A DNA stretch of 64,000 nucleotides from Ornithinimicrobium sediminis. Lineage in GTDB: Bacteria; Actinomycetota; Actinomycetes; Actinomycetales; Dermatophilaceae. The stretch spans positions 744,001-808,000 of the forward strand of contig NZ_JAJSDQ010000001.1 in the NCBI RefSeq assembly GCF_021272345.1, read 5' to 3'. Numbering within the stretch: position 1 is the stretch's first letter; each line of letters begins with the position of its first letter. Shown here one piece after another: positions 18,378-27,337 of this stretch. The notes below the pieces were generated by a model that was given only the letters and a program-made list of their open reading frames with translations, did not search any database and was not told where the DNA came from. The position numbers and the translations under genes are program-made.

Positions 18378-19344
18378 GCAGGCCGTCGCCGTCGCTGCGC
18401 TCGCACTCGGCGCGGCGGTCGTCGTGCTCGGTCTGCTGGACCTGCCCGGCGCGGCACTGGCAGCGCTGACCCCGCTCGTCCTCGGCGCCCTGCTGCTGCA
18501 GCTCCTGGCGCGCCGCTGGCAGCGGAGCACGGCCACGGCGCTGAGGTCACTGGCCCAGGAGCACCGTGAGACCGACCGCCGGCTGGACGGTGTGACCGGT
18601 CCCGTCACCGAGCAGGTGGAGGCGGTGCGCACATCGCTGGAGAGGCGGCTCGACGCGACGGCGGAGCGGCTGGTCAGCAGTGCCGCGCACGAGCGGGTGG
18701 CAGCCGCGGACCGGCACCTCGAGACAAAGGCTCGGCTCCGGTCCCTGGCCGCGGGCCCCGGGATGCCGGGTGACAGCGGTGCGGCCGACAGGCTGCGCAC
18801 CCAGGTCGCCCTGGTGCACGCGGTCAGCACCACCCGGCCACGTCTTGTGGTCCAGTGCGGCAGCAGTGAGTCCACGGTGGCCCTGGCACTGGCGGTGCAG
18901 GCCACCCGCGCCGGTCGCGTGGTCACCCTGGAGCACGACCCGACCCGGGCCGCCCGGGTGCGCGCCCGGCTGCAGCAGGAGGGGCTCGCCGACGTGACCG
19001 AGGTGCGGGTCTCCCCGCTGCGGGCGGTGAGCACCGGCGACGCGTCGCACCGGTGGTACGACCCCGCCGTCCTCGACGACCTGCACGACATCGGCCTGCT
19101 CCACCTCGACCTGTCACCCCAGGACGGCCACGGGGACGAGGACGGCGGGCCGGACCACGGCCCGGCGGTGCCGCTGCTGCTCCAGCGGTGTGCGGACGGG
19201 GCGACCCTCGTCGTCGAGGCGTCCCGCACCGACGTGCACGACGTCGGGCGCCCCTGGCCGGCCGAGCACCCCACCCTGTCGCAGCACACCCGGGACGACG
19301 AGCGGCCCGTGGTGCTCGTCCACACGGCGCGCGACGACCACTGA
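18361..19344 (+). CDS. membrane-anchored class I SAM-dependent methyltransferase-like protein
   Basis: 327 residues from the GTG that overlaps the end of purL. Residues ~8-45 form two hydrophobic helices ([20 protein letters not shown], then [18 protein letters not shown]). A charged, helical, probably coiled-coil region follows (~45-120). The C-terminal ~190 residues look like a Rossmann methyltransferase: [20 protein letters not shown], then [20 protein letters not shown], then LLHLDLSP. The glycine-rich loop is CGSSES rather than the usual GxGxG, so activity is uncertain. It is followed, five bases after its stop, by a glycosyltransferase gene, which suggests a shared role in a surface glycan. 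Confidence 0.65.
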   Translation: MRPGREQAVAVAALALGAAVVVLGLLDLPGAALAALTPLVLGALLLQLLARRWQRSTATALRSLAQEHRETDRRLDGVTGPVTEQVEAVRTSLERRLDATAERLVSSAAHERVAAADRHLETKARLRSLAAGPGMPGDSGAADRLRTQVALVHAVSTTRPRLVVQCGSSESTVALALAVQATRAGRVVTLEHDPTRAARVRARLQQEGLADVTEVRVSPLRAVSTGDASHRWYDPAVLDDLHDIGLLHLDLSPQDGHGDEDGGPDHGPAVPLLLQRCADGATLVVEASRTDVHDVGRPWPAEHPTLSQHTRDDERPVVLVHTARDDH

Positions 19345-19348
19345 CCTC

Positions 19349-21316
19349 GTGGCACCCTCCAGGCCCGACCCTGCGTCGACCAGCGCTGCCCACCTCGTCC
19401 TGACGGTGGGCGACGGCGAGCGGCTGCGCCGGTGGTCGGCGGCGGCGTCGGGGACGGTCGTCGACCTGCTCACCCTGCCGGGCCGGGAGGCGCCCGTCGA
19501 GGCCGACCGCAGCGGCACCGTGACCGTGCTGGCGGAGTCGGCCAAGGCACTGCGCGCCGCCTCCCCGCTGCTGGCCCTGGTGCAGGGCGCGGCCCGCAGC
19601 TATGTCGTCGCGGTGGCCGGGCGGGCCGCGCCCGAGCTGCTGCAGCTGCCCCGCCACCACGTGCGCGGTGCCGCGGTCGTGCGGGCCGAGACCCGGACGC
19701 TCGGCAAGGACGCGTCCCTGCGCCGGGAGGTCACGGTGCTCCTGACGAGCCCGGTCAAGGTCAGGGACCTGGTCGCCGTCGTGCTCGGGGGTGGGATCGC
19801 CCCCGGGGGGCCGCCCCTGGGCGGTCTGCGGGTCGGCGTGGCCGGCACCGACGACGGCCTGCTGCCCTGGGCGTGCGGTGACCCCGGCGCCACCCACCTC
19901 GGAGCGGCACCCGACGACGAGGCTGCCGTGCCGTCGCCCGACGTCGACGTCGTCGTCACGGACGGTCCTCTCCCCCTGCGGATGCCGGCCGCCGTCCGGG
20001 TGCAGGGGCGCGCTGCGCGCCCGTCGTGGGACGACCTGCTGGGTCTGGGCCGGTCACAGCTGGAGGCGTGGCTCGCCGACCTGGACGGGGCGTCTCTCCT
20101 GCCCCCCGTGGACATCCGGGTGCTGAACCCCACCGGCTTCCGGGTGGACGCGGACGGCGGGGTCGGCGAGGTCGTCCGGACCGGCCCCGGGCGCACGGTC
20201 GTCACCCGGGGTGACCGCGGCCCGGTGCGGGTCGACGAGCGCGTGGGGCTGGACGAGCGGGTGGTCGCGGCCGTCCGTGGCCTGCGCCTGGTCACCGACG
20301 CCCCCGCAGCCCACCGGGGCCCGGTCGAGCACGCGGCCTTCCTGGTGGACGCTGCCGCGGCCGGTCTGCCCGTCGTCACGGCGGAGCCGCCCGACCTCTC
20401 GACCCGGGCCCTCGTCGGGCCGCAGCTCGCGGCCGTGCTGCGGTCCACGACGGCAGCCGGAGACCTCGAGGACCCGCTGGAGCGTGAGCTCTACTGCACC
20501 GCGCTGACCCGCACCGCCCTGCAGCAGCACGGGCCACGGGCCCGCTGGAGCGGGCTGACGACCCGGCACGGCCTGCTGGCGCCTCCTCGGGTCTCGGTGG
20601 TCGTGGCGACCAAGCGCCCGCACCAGCTGCCCGCGATCCGCCGGCAGCTGGCGGGCCAGGACTGGCCCGACGTGGAGGTCGTGCTGGGCCTGCACGGCTT
20701 CGACCGTGACCATCCGGAGGTCGTGCGCTTCGAGCAGGCGTTCACGGGCGACCTGGCCGTGGTCCCGGTCGGCGCGGAGCGGATGTTCGGCGAGGTGCTC
20801 GACGAGCTCAGCGCCAGGGCGACGGGGCACTACATCGCCAAGATGGACGACGACGACTTCTACGGCGTCCACCACCTCACCGACCTCGTGCACGCCGCCG
20901 AGCACTCAGGGGCCGACCTCGTCGGCTGCGGCGCCGAGTTCGTCTACCTCGAGGAGGTCGACGTGACCGTGCGCCGCCAGCGGGCGCAGGGCTACCGCTT
21001 CGTGGGGCAGGTGCCCGGCGCCGCGCTGATGCTGGCCGCCGAGACCCTCCGCTCGGTCGGCGGCTGGCGGCCGGTCGCGCACGGGCTCGACACCGCCCTG
21101 GCCCGGTCCGTGGTGAGCGCCGGCGGCAGTGTCTACCGCACCCACGGCGTCGGCTTCGTCGTCTTCCGCGGCGCGCAGGGACACACCTGGGACCCCGGTG
21201 TCGACTACTTCCTGAAGGGCCACGAGCAGCACTCCGGCTTCGCCCCGCCCCGTGGAGTGCTGGGGGCACCACCGGCCCGCACCCGCCCTGGCACACCCGC
21301 TGACGCGGACACCTGA
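19349..21316 (+). CDS. large protein with C-terminal GT2-like glycosyltransferase domain
   Basis: 655 residues from the GTG at 19349, coupled to the preceding gene. The N-terminal ~410 residues contain no motif I recognise, though they alternate strand and helix (RRWSAAASGTVVDLLTLPG). The C-terminal ~230 residues are a GT-A glycosyltransferase: RVSVVVATKRPHQLPAIRRQ, then GHYIAKMDDDDFYG carrying the DxD metal site, then a GGWRPVAHGLDTAL region. No membrane segment or signal peptide is seen. The substrate is unknown; cell-wall polymer or polysaccharide decoration is plausible. Convergent with purA. Confidence 0.7.
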   Translation: MAPSRPDPASTSAAHLVLTVGDGERLRRWSAAASGTVVDLLTLPGREAPVEADRSGTVTVLAESAKALRAASPLLALVQGAARSYVVAVAGRAAPELLQLPRHHVRGAAVVRAETRTLGKDASLRREVTVLLTSPVKVRDLVAVVLGGGIAPGGPPLGGLRVGVAGTDDGLLPWACGDPGATHLGAAPDDEAAVPSPDVDVVVTDGPLPLRMPAAVRVQGRAARPSWDDLLGLGRSQLEAWLADLDGASLLPPVDIRVLNPTGFRVDADGGVGEVVRTGPGRTVVTRGDRGPVRVDERVGLDERVVAAVRGLRLVTDAPAAHRGPVEHAAFLVDAAAAGLPVVTAEPPDLSTRALVGPQLAAVLRSTTAAGDLEDPLERELYCTALTRTALQQHGPRARWSGLTTRHGLLAPPRVSVVVATKRPHQLPAIRRQLAGQDWPDVEVVLGLHGFDRDHPEVVRFEQAFTGDLAVVPVGAERMFGEVLDELSARATGHYIAKMDDDDFYGVHHLTDLVHAAEHSGADLVGCGAEFVYLEEVDVTVRRQRAQGYRFVGQVPGAALMLAAETLRSVGGWRPVAHGLDTALARSVVSAGGSVYRTHGVGFVVFRGAQGHTWDPGVDYFLKGHEQHSGFAPPRGVLGAPPARTRPGTPADADT

Positions 21317-21354
21317 CCTCCCGCGCCGACCCGCGCCCCCGGCATACCAGCTCA

Positions 21355-21394
21355 CGCGGGCGCCTGACCCCCCAGGCGGGTGACCTCGCCCGCG
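21355..21394. terminator. weak stem-loop between convergent glycosyltransferase and purA genes
   Basis: Arms CGCGGGCG (21355-21362) and CGCCCGCG (21387-21394) enclose a smaller CGCCTG/CAGGCG stem. The position, between two gene ends just downstream of the plus-strand gene and before the purA stop, fits a bidirectional terminator. No U-tract. Confidence 0.4.
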
Positions 21395-21402
21395 GACGTG
21401 CC

Positions 21403-22695
21403 TCAGTCGGCGCCGAGCAGGCTGTGGCGCTGGATCGTCTGGGTGCGCCCGGGGCCCACGCCGATCGCGGACACACGGGCGCCGACGAGCTCCTCGACGC
21501 GCAGCACGTAGCGCTGGGCGTTGGGCGGCAGGTCATCGAACGTGCGGCAGCCGGAGATGTCCTCGGTCCAGCCGGGCAGCTCCTCGTAGACCGGCTGCGC
21601 GTGGTGGAAGTCCGACTGGTTGACCGGCATCTCGTCGTGCCGGGTGCCCTGCACGTCGTAGGCCACGCACACGGGGATGGTCTCCAGCCCGGTCAGCACG
21701 TCGAGCTTGGTGATCACGAAGTCGGTGACGCCGTTGATGCGCGTGGCGTAGCGGCCGACCACCACGTCGAGCCAGCCGCAGCGGCGGGGCCGCCCGGTGG
21801 TGGTGCCGAACTCGGCGCCGGTCTCCCGCAGGAAGTCGCCGTCGGCGTCGTGCAGCTCGGTCGGGAACGGCCCCTCGCCGACCCGGGTGGAGTAGGCCTT
21901 GAGGATCGCGATGACCCGGTCGATGCGGGTGGGCGCGACACCGGACCCGGTGCACGCACCACCGGAGGTGGCGTTGGAGGAGGTGACGAACGGGTAGGTG
22001 CCGTGGTCGACGTCGAGCAGGGTGGCCTGGCCCGCCTCGAAGAGCACCGTCTCACCGCGGTCGACCGCGGTGTTGAGCACCAGCGCCGTGTCGGTCACCA
22101 TCGGCCGGATGCGCTCGGCGTGCCGCATCAGCTCCTCCATGACCTCCTCGACGGCCACCGCACGACGGTTGTAGATCTTGAGCAGCACCTGGTTCTTGAC
22201 CTCCAGGGCCGCCTCGACCTTCTGCCGCAGGATGGACTCGTCGTAGAGGTCCTGCACCCGGATGCCGACCCGGTTCATCTTGTCGGCGTAGGTCGGCCCG
22301 ATCCCCCGGCCGGTGGTGCCCAGCCTGCGCTGGCCCAGGAAGCGCTCGGTCACCTTGTCCAACACGCGGTTGTAGGGCGGTATGACGTGCGCGTTGGCGC
22401 TGATCAGCAGCTTGGAGGTGTCGACCCCGCGGGCCTCCAGTCCGTCCAGCTCCTCGATGAGCACGGCGAGGTCGACGACCACGCCGTTGGCGATCACCGG
22501 GGTGCACCCGGCCGTCAGGATGCCGCTGGGGAGCAGGTGCAGCGCGTACTTCTGGTCACCGATCACGACGGTGTGGCCGGCGTTGTTGCCGCCGTTGAAC
22601 TTCACCACGTAGTCGACGCTGCTGCCCAGCAGGTCGGTGGCCTTGCCCTTGCCTTCGTCGCCCCACTGGGCGCCGACGAGCACGATTGCCGGCAT
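21403..22695 (-). CDS. purA: adenylosuccinate synthetase
   Basis: 430 residues; converts IMP plus aspartate and GTP to adenylosuccinate, the first committed step to AMP. Classic motifs are present: the N-terminal P-loop [17 protein letters not shown], the [10 protein letters not shown] segment, [13 protein letters not shown], the [20 protein letters not shown] region, and [12 protein letters not shown]. Normal length. The ATG is preceded by AAGGGG. Transcribed toward the purDC-SQL block but as a separate unit; its promoter lies between it and the regulator gene end at 22778. Confidence 0.97.
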   Translation of the reverse strand: MPAIVLVGAQWGDEGKGKATDLLGSSVDYVVKFNGGNNAGHTVVIGDQKYALHLLPSGILTAGCTPVIANGVVVDLAVLIEELDGLEARGVDTSKLLISANAHVIPPYNRVLDKVTERFLGQRRLGTTGRGIGPTYADKMNRVGIRVQDLYDESILRQKVEAALEVKNQVLLKIYNRRAVAVEEVMEELMRHAERIRPMVTDTALVLNTAVDRGETVLFEAGQATLLDVDHGTYPFVTSSNATSGGACTGSGVAPTRIDRVIAILKAYSTRVGEGPFPTELHDADGDFLRETGAEFGTTTGRPRRCGWLDVVVGRYATRINGVTDFVITKLDVLTGLETIPVCVAYDVQGTRHDEMPVNQSDFHHAQPVYEELPGWTEDISGCRTFDDLPPNAQRYVLRVEELVGARVSAIGVGPGRTQTIQRHSLLGAD

Positions 22696-22777
22696 GGATC
22701 GACACCCCTTGTCTCGGAAACGGTCGGGGCCACACTATCGGTGCCGGGCCGTCCTCCCCGCCCCCGCCGGACCCGGC

Positions 22778-23746
22778 CTACTCGAGCGTCCCGAGCCGCC
22801 CCAGCGCGAGGCCGAGCTGGAAGCGGGTGTCCACGCCGTAGTCGTCCATCAGGTCGGCCACGCGGCGCCGGACCGTGCGCAGCCCCAGGCCCAGCTGGCG
22901 GGCGATGGCCTCGTCCTTGAACCCCAGCGCCAGCAGCTCCAGCATCCGCCTGGTCTGCGCCGTGGTGTCCGCGTGGTGGACCGGCTCGGCACGCCGCCAG
23001 AGCTCGTCGAAGAGCGCCAGGAAGACCTGCACGACCACCGGCGAGCGCACGAGCAGGAAGTCCTCTAGCGGGACCACGCCGTGGCTCACGACCACCGCGG
23101 CGTCACCGAAGGCGGCGAACTCCACGGGGACGTGCTCCAGGTAGCGCTGCCGCTCCCCCGAGGCGGCGCGCTCCTCGAGGTAGGACACGCCCGCAGGGTC
23201 GGTGAGCACGCCGAGCCCGAAGATCGACCGGTGCTCCCGTCCGGCCGCCAGCGACGCCTCGCGCTCACTGCGCACCAGGGGGTCCAGACCCGGCCCGGCG
23301 CCGACCTCGGCGTTCACCTGGGCGATGGTGCCGGTCGAGGTCCGGGCCAGCACCTGTAGCACCTCCGGCACCCGGGCCGAGGTGACCTCCTCGAACATCG
23401 GCACCCTGGGCCCGCTCAGCTCCAGACCCTTGCGGTAGTCCGCCTCGAAGCCGGAGAGCGACTCCCGCAGGCTCAGCAGCTGCTCCCGCCAGGCGTCCAG
23501 GTCGGCCTCGGCGCGGGAGAGCAGCCGGCCGACCCCGGCGCGAGGGTCCTCGGCACGGGGCCGACCCTCGGGGTCGACGTGGACCAGGCCCAGGTCACGC
23601 AGCACGGTGAGGGTGGCGCGCGCGTGGTCAACGGGCCAGCCGAGGTCCTCGGCGTGCTCCTCGACGGGCGCGGGCAGCGACCGCAGGACCCTGCGGTAGA
23701 GCGCGCGGGCCTCCTCCGGTAGGTCACCGAACGGTTGAGCATTCAC
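22778..23746 (-). CDS. TrmB-like/LuxR-type transcriptional regulator (paralogue 2)
   Basis: 322 residues from a GTG. Same architecture as the regulator at 11445-12440: an N-terminal helix-turn-helix-like region (ALYRRVLRSLPAPVEEHAED), a helical linker, a mid sensing region, and a C-terminal LuxR DNA-binding domain (RRMLELLALGFKDEAIARQL, then GLGLRTVRRRVADLMDDYGV). It ends 82 bp upstream of the purA start on the same strand. The promoter side carries a small palindrome, TGCCACTGGCA (23761-23771), about 15 bp before the start. No ligand or targets can be named. Confidence 0.78.
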   Translation of the reverse strand: MNAQPFGDLPEEARALYRRVLRSLPAPVEEHAEDLGWPVDHARATLTVLRDLGLVHVDPEGRPRAEDPRAGVGRLLSRAEADLDAWREQLLSLRESLSGFEADYRKGLELSGPRVPMFEEVTSARVPEVLQVLARTSTGTIAQVNAEVGAGPGLDPLVRSEREASLAAGREHRSIFGLGVLTDPAGVSYLEERAASGERQRYLEHVPVEFAAFGDAAVVVSHGVVPLEDFLLVRSPVVVQVFLALFDELWRRAEPVHHADTTAQTRRMLELLALGFKDEAIARQLGLGLRTVRRRVADLMDDYGVDTRFQLGLALGRLGTLE

Positions 23747-23861
23747 CTACGGCAACTTACTGCCACTGGCATGCACGGGTCACCATCAGGCGTCGTTGTG
23801 TGCTTGCATAGGTCCCGCCGGGTAGTACGCAGGGGACGCGAGGCCTGGCATGTCAGGGGGT

Positions 23862-23899
23862 GGGAGCGGCGCTGGACCCAAGGGTCCGGCGCCGCTCCC
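23862..23899. terminator. strong stem-loop terminator after DUF3151 gene
   Basis: 18-bp stem, GGGAGCGGCGCTGGACCC (23862-23879) against 23882-23899, with a two-base centre and a single G-T pair. It lies 37 bp beyond the stop of the minus-strand DUF3151 gene. No U-tract, as is common for actinobacterial terminators. Confidence 0.7.
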
Positions 23900-23935
23900 G
23901 CACGTGCGGGGGTCGGAGTGCGGGAGCCGGGGCCC

Positions 23936-24340
23936 TCAGACCCCCAGCTCGCGGGCCGCGTCCGCCGACGACGCGTGCAGGAAGTCGGCGCAGCGACGCC
24001 ACTCCTCCTCCTCGCCGATGCGCTGGGCCGCCCGGGCCAGGGCGGCCAGCGCACGCAGGAAGCCGCGGTTCGGCTCGTGGGCCCACGGGACCGGGCCCTG
24101 ACCCCGCCAGCCGGCGCGACGCAGGGCGTCCAGCCCCCGGTGGTAGCCGGTGCGGGCGAAGGCGTAGCCCTCCAGGTCCAGCCCGTCCTCCAGGGCGCCC
24201 TCGGCCAGCACCGCCCAGGCCAGGCTGGAGCCCGGGTAGGCCACGGCGACGTCGCGCGGGTCCACCCCCTCCTCGAGCCGGGCCGAGGCCGGGTCCACCG
24301 GCAGCTCGGTGCTCGGGATGCCGAGCAGGTCGCCGGTCAC
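23936..24340 (-). CDS. DUF3151 domain-containing protein
   Basis: 134-residue soluble protein of the actinobacterial DUF3151 family. The pattern LEEGVDPRDVAVAYPGSSLA, then WAVLAEGALE, then GYHRGLDALRRAGWRGQGPVP is characteristic, as is the location immediately after class II fructose-bisphosphate aldolase. The start ATG overlaps the aldolase stop (ATGA), so it is translationally coupled. Function unknown; the helical tetratricopeptide-like feel is only an impression. Confidence 0.85.
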   Translation of the reverse strand: MTGDLLGIPSTELPVDPASARLEEGVDPRDVAVAYPGSSLAWAVLAEGALEDGLDLEGYAFARTGYHRGLDALRRAGWRGQGPVPWAHEPNRGFLRALAALARAAQRIGEEEEWRRCADFLHASSADAARELGV

Positions 24341-25365
24341 TGGTGGGTGCCGGCGGAGCGGAGGTTCTCGCAGGCCTCGACGACGCGAGCGGACATCCCG
24401 GCCTCGGCCTCCTTGCCCCAGGCGCGCGGGTCGTACATCTTCTTGTTGCCGACCTCGCCGTCGATCTTGAGCACGCCGTCGAAGTTGCGCAGCATGTAGC
24501 CCGCCACCGGCCGGGTGAAGGCGTACTGCGTGTCGGTGTCGACGTTCATCTTCAGGACGCCGTAGTCGACGGCGGCCGAGATCTCCTCGGCGGTCGAGCC
24601 GGACCCGCCGTGGAAGACGAGGTCGAAGGGCCGCTTGTCCTCGGCCAGGCCGAGCTCGCGGGCCGCGGCCGACTGGGCCTCGCGCAGGATCTCCGGGCGC
24701 AGCTTGACGTTGCCCGGCTTGTAGACGCCGTGCACGTTGCCGAAGGTCAGCGCCGTCAGGTAGCGGCCCTTCTCACCGGCCCCAAGGGCCCGGATGGTCG
24801 CCACGGCGTCCTCGGGCGTGGTGTAGAGCTGCTCGTTGATCTCGTTGGCGACACCGTCCTCCTCGCCCCCGACCACGCCGATCTCGACCTCGAGGATGAT
24901 GTGCGCCGCAGCGCTCAGCTCGAGCAGCTCCTCGGCGATCTGCAGGTTCTCCTCCAGCGGCACGGCCGAGCCGTCCCACATGTGCGACTGGAAGTAGGGC
25001 AGCCCACCGGACGCCACCCGCTCGGTGGACGCGGCGAGGAGCGGCCGCACGAAGCCGTCCAGCTTGTCCTTGGGGCAGTGGTCGGTGTGCAGGGCGATGT
25101 TGACGTCGTACTTCGTGGCGACCTCGTGCGCAAAGGCCGCGAAGGCCAGCGAGCCGGTCACCATGTTCTTGACCGCCGGGCCCGAGAGGTACTCCGCCCC
25201 ACCGGTGGAGACCTGGATGATGCCGTCGCTGCCGGCGTCGGCGAAACCGCGGATCGCGGCGTTGAGGGTCTGGCTGGAGCTGACGTTGATGGCCGGGTAG
25301 GCGAACGAACCGGCCTTGGCCCGGTCCAGCATGTCGGCGTAGACCTCGGGGGTGGCGATGGGCAT
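24337..25365 (-). CDS. fbaA: class II fructose-bisphosphate aldolase
   Basis: 342-residue zinc-dependent aldolase of glycolysis/gluconeogenesis. Zinc ligands are visible in IALHTDHCPKDKLDG (~residue 95) and in LVFHGGSGSTAEEI (~255), with a conserved NMVTGS segment and the active-site NVDTDTQYAFTRPV region. Normal length for the FbaA (long) subclass. A GAGGAGG ribosome site lies just before the ATG. Its stop overlaps the DUF3151 start. Confidence 0.97.
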   Translation of the reverse strand: MPIATPEVYADMLDRAKAGSFAYPAINVSSSQTLNAAIRGFADAGSDGIIQVSTGGAEYLSGPAVKNMVTGSLAFAAFAHEVATKYDVNIALHTDHCPKDKLDGFVRPLLAASTERVASGGLPYFQSHMWDGSAVPLEENLQIAEELLELSAAAHIILEVEIGVVGGEEDGVANEINEQLYTTPEDAVATIRALGAGEKGRYLTALTFGNVHGVYKPGNVKLRPEILREAQSAAARELGLAEDKRPFDLVFHGGSGSTAEEISAAVDYGVLKMNVDTDTQYAFTRPVAGYMLRNFDGVLKIDGEVGNKKMYDPRAWGKEAEAGMSARVVEACENLRSAGTHQ

Positions 25366-25416
25366 GGGTCCTCCTCGATGGTGCCCCGGCGCTAGCAGCC
25401 GGGTGCGGCGTGCGGC

Positions 25417-26208
25417 TCAGTCGCCATGCTTCCACACCTGACGTGGCGCCAGCGAGAACCCCTGCGGCAGCTCCAGCCGGTGCGCGCGCAGGAGCTCCTC
25501 GTCGGCCAGGACCTGCGTGGTCGGCCCGTCGGCGACGACCACCCCGCCGGACAGGACCACCGACCGCCCGCACAGCTCTGCGGCATACGGCAGGTCGTGG
25601 GTGACCATGAGCACCGTGATGTCGAGGGAGCGCAGGATCTCGGCCAGCTCCCGGCGTGAGGCGGGGTCGAGGTTCGAGCTCGGCTCGTCCAGCACCAGGA
25701 TGTCCGGCCGCATGGCCAGGACCGTGGCCACGGCCACCCGGCGGCGCTGCCCGAAGGACAGGTGGTGCGGTGGCCGGTCCACGACGTCGAGCATCCCGAC
25801 AGCAGCCAGCGCCTCGTGCACCCGCTCCTCCAGCGCCGCTCCGCCCAGCCCGAGGTTGGCCGGGCCGAAGGCCACGTCGTCGTGCACCGTGGGCATGAAG
25901 AGCTGGTCGTCGGGGTCCTGGAAGACGATGCCGACGCGGCGACGGACCTCCGCGAGGTGCTCCTGCGTGACGGGCAGGCCGGCGACCCGCACCGAGCCGG
26001 CCCCGGCCAGGAGGATGCCGTTCAGGTGCAGCACCAGGGTGGTCTTGCCGGCGCCGTTGGGGCCCAGCAGGGCCACCCGCTCGCCGGGTCGCAGGGCCAG
26101 GTCGACCCCGTAGAGCGCCTGGCGGCCGTCCGGGTAGGCGTAGGCCAGGCCGCGCACCTCCAGGACCGGCTCCCCCGTGGCAGGGTGCGCGGGGCTCGGC
26201 TCGCTCAT
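25417..26208 (-). CDS. cbiO: ECF nickel/cobalt transporter ATP-binding protein
   Basis: 263-residue ABC ATPase. Walker A is LLGPNGAGKTTLVLHLNG, the Q-loop region is VFQDPDDQLFMPTV (the QxxD pattern typical of ECF ATPases), the signature is LSFGQRRRVAVAT, Walker B is ILVLDEPSSNLD, and the H-loop is VTHDLPYA. The signature is LSFGQ rather than LSGGQ, as seen in this subfamily. Last gene of an MNQO operon, nine bases after cbiQ. It energises uptake of a transition metal through the CbiQ/CbiM core. The upstream Nur-like box points to nickel. Confidence 0.92.
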   Translation of the reverse strand: MSEPSPAHPATGEPVLEVRGLAYAYPDGRQALYGVDLALRPGERVALLGPNGAGKTTLVLHLNGILLAGAGSVRVAGLPVTQEHLAEVRRRVGIVFQDPDDQLFMPTVHDDVAFGPANLGLGGAALEERVHEALAAVGMLDVVDRPPHHLSFGQRRRVAVATVLAMRPDILVLDEPSSNLDPASRRELAEILRSLDITVLMVTHDLPYAAELCGRSVVLSGGVVVADGPTTQVLADEELLRAHRLELPQGFSLAPRQVWKHGD

Positions 26209-26217
26209 GGGGTCACC

Positions 26218-26979
26218 TCACCACACGTATGCCGTGAGCAGGACCAGCAGGGCGGCCCCCGGCAGGGCAGCCGCCCGGGCGAGCTGGGACGCGTCAGCCG
26301 GCTGGGACTGCGTCAGGGGCAGCCGCCCGGCATACCCCCGCGACAGCATCGCGAGGTGCACCCGCTCCCCGCGCTCGTAGGACCTGATGAACAAGGACCC
26401 CGCGCTGCTCGCCAGCACCGGCCAGGCCCGCAGGCCGCGGCCGTGGAATCCCCGGGACTCACGGGCGATGCGCATCCGATGCATCTCCGCCCCGACGACC
26501 TCGAGGTAGCGCAGCATGAACGACAGGATCTGCACCATGAGGGCCGGCATCCGCAGCCGCTGCAGACCGGCCACCAGGTCACGCCCCTCCGTGGTCGTCG
26601 CGAGCACCAGGGCCGCCAGCACGCCCAGCGTGCCCTTGGCCACGAGGGTCCAGGCGGCGAGCAGCCCCGGCTCGGACAGGCTGAACGGGCCGACGTCCAC
26701 CCGCTCCCCCGTCGCGATGAAGGGCAGCAGCAGCGCGAAGACCAGGAACGGCACCTCGACGACCATGCGGGGCAGGATGTAGGCCGGAGGGACGTGTGAG
26801 AGCGCGACGACACCCAGCAGCAGGGCGAGGTAGGCGCCGAACGCCCAGAGCTCGGTGCCCGGCGTCGCCACGACGACGACCACGAAGGCCAGCAGCGCCG
26901 CGATCTTCAGGTGCGCCGGCGTGCGGTGGACCACGGAGTGGCCGTGGTAGTGCAGCAGGTGCCCGTGCGGGGCGCCCAC
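26218..26979 (-). CDS. cbiQ: ECF transporter transmembrane protein CbiQ/NikQ
   Basis: 253 residues, starting with GTG. A histidine-rich N terminus (HGHLLHYHGHSVVHRTPAH) precedes five or six membrane helices. Two Ala-Arg-Gly-like coupling motifs expected in EcfT proteins appear as IARESRGFH and MLSRGYAGR. It is the energy-coupling subunit linking the ATPase to the metal-binding CbiM. It lies in the operon M-N-Q-O with one or two bases between neighbours. Confidence 0.9.
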   Translation of the reverse strand: MGAPHGHLLHYHGHSVVHRTPAHLKIAALLAFVVVVVATPGTELWAFGAYLALLLGVVALSHVPPAYILPRMVVEVPFLVFALLLPFIATGERVDVGPFSLSEPGLLAAWTLVAKGTLGVLAALVLATTTEGRDLVAGLQRLRMPALMVQILSFMLRYLEVVGAEMHRMRIARESRGFHGRGLRAWPVLASSAGSLFIRSYERGERVHLAMLSRGYAGRLPLTQSQPADASQLARAAALPGAALLVLLTAYVW

Positions 26980-26980
26980 C

Positions 26981-27337
26981 TCAGTCGCGGTCCGCCCCGC
27001 GGCGGCGCAGCAGCCACACCAGGGCGAAGGTGACGGCGCCGGTGACGGCCACTCCCACCAGCCCGGCCAGGCCGACGGAGAGCCGCTCGTCCTCGACCCC
27101 CGCGGTGCCGTAGTCGGCCAGCGGGGAGCCGGCGACGGCCGAGTCCTCCGCCCGGTCGATGAAGCCGACCTGCTCGGCGACGTACTCCAGGCCGTCCGGC
27201 TGCGCGGAGGCGTAGAAGCTCACCACCGCCGCGACCAGCAGGCTCACCACCAGGCCGACGACCACCAGGGCGCGGGTGGAGACCCGGCCGCGAGGCGAGG
27301 TCGTGGGGTGGGGGTCGGTGGCGGTCGAGGGGCTCAT
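26981..27337 (-). CDS. cbiN: PDGLE-domain transport accessory protein (CbiN-like)
   Basis: 118 residues with two membrane helices (ALVVVGLVVSLLVAAVVSFY and LAGLVGVAVTGAVTFALVWL) and the diagnostic extracytoplasmic PDGLE motif just after the first. Proteins of this type replace or act as CbiN/NikN in nickel and cobalt ECF systems, where they help metal insertion into the M subunit. The ATG overlaps the cbiM stop (ATGA). Confidence 0.88.
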   Translation of the reverse strand: MSPSTATDPHPTTSPRGRVSTRALVVVGLVVSLLVAAVVSFYASAQPDGLEYVAEQVGFIDRAEDSAVAGSPLADYGTAGVEDERLSVGLAGLVGVAVTGAVTFALVWLLRRRGADRD

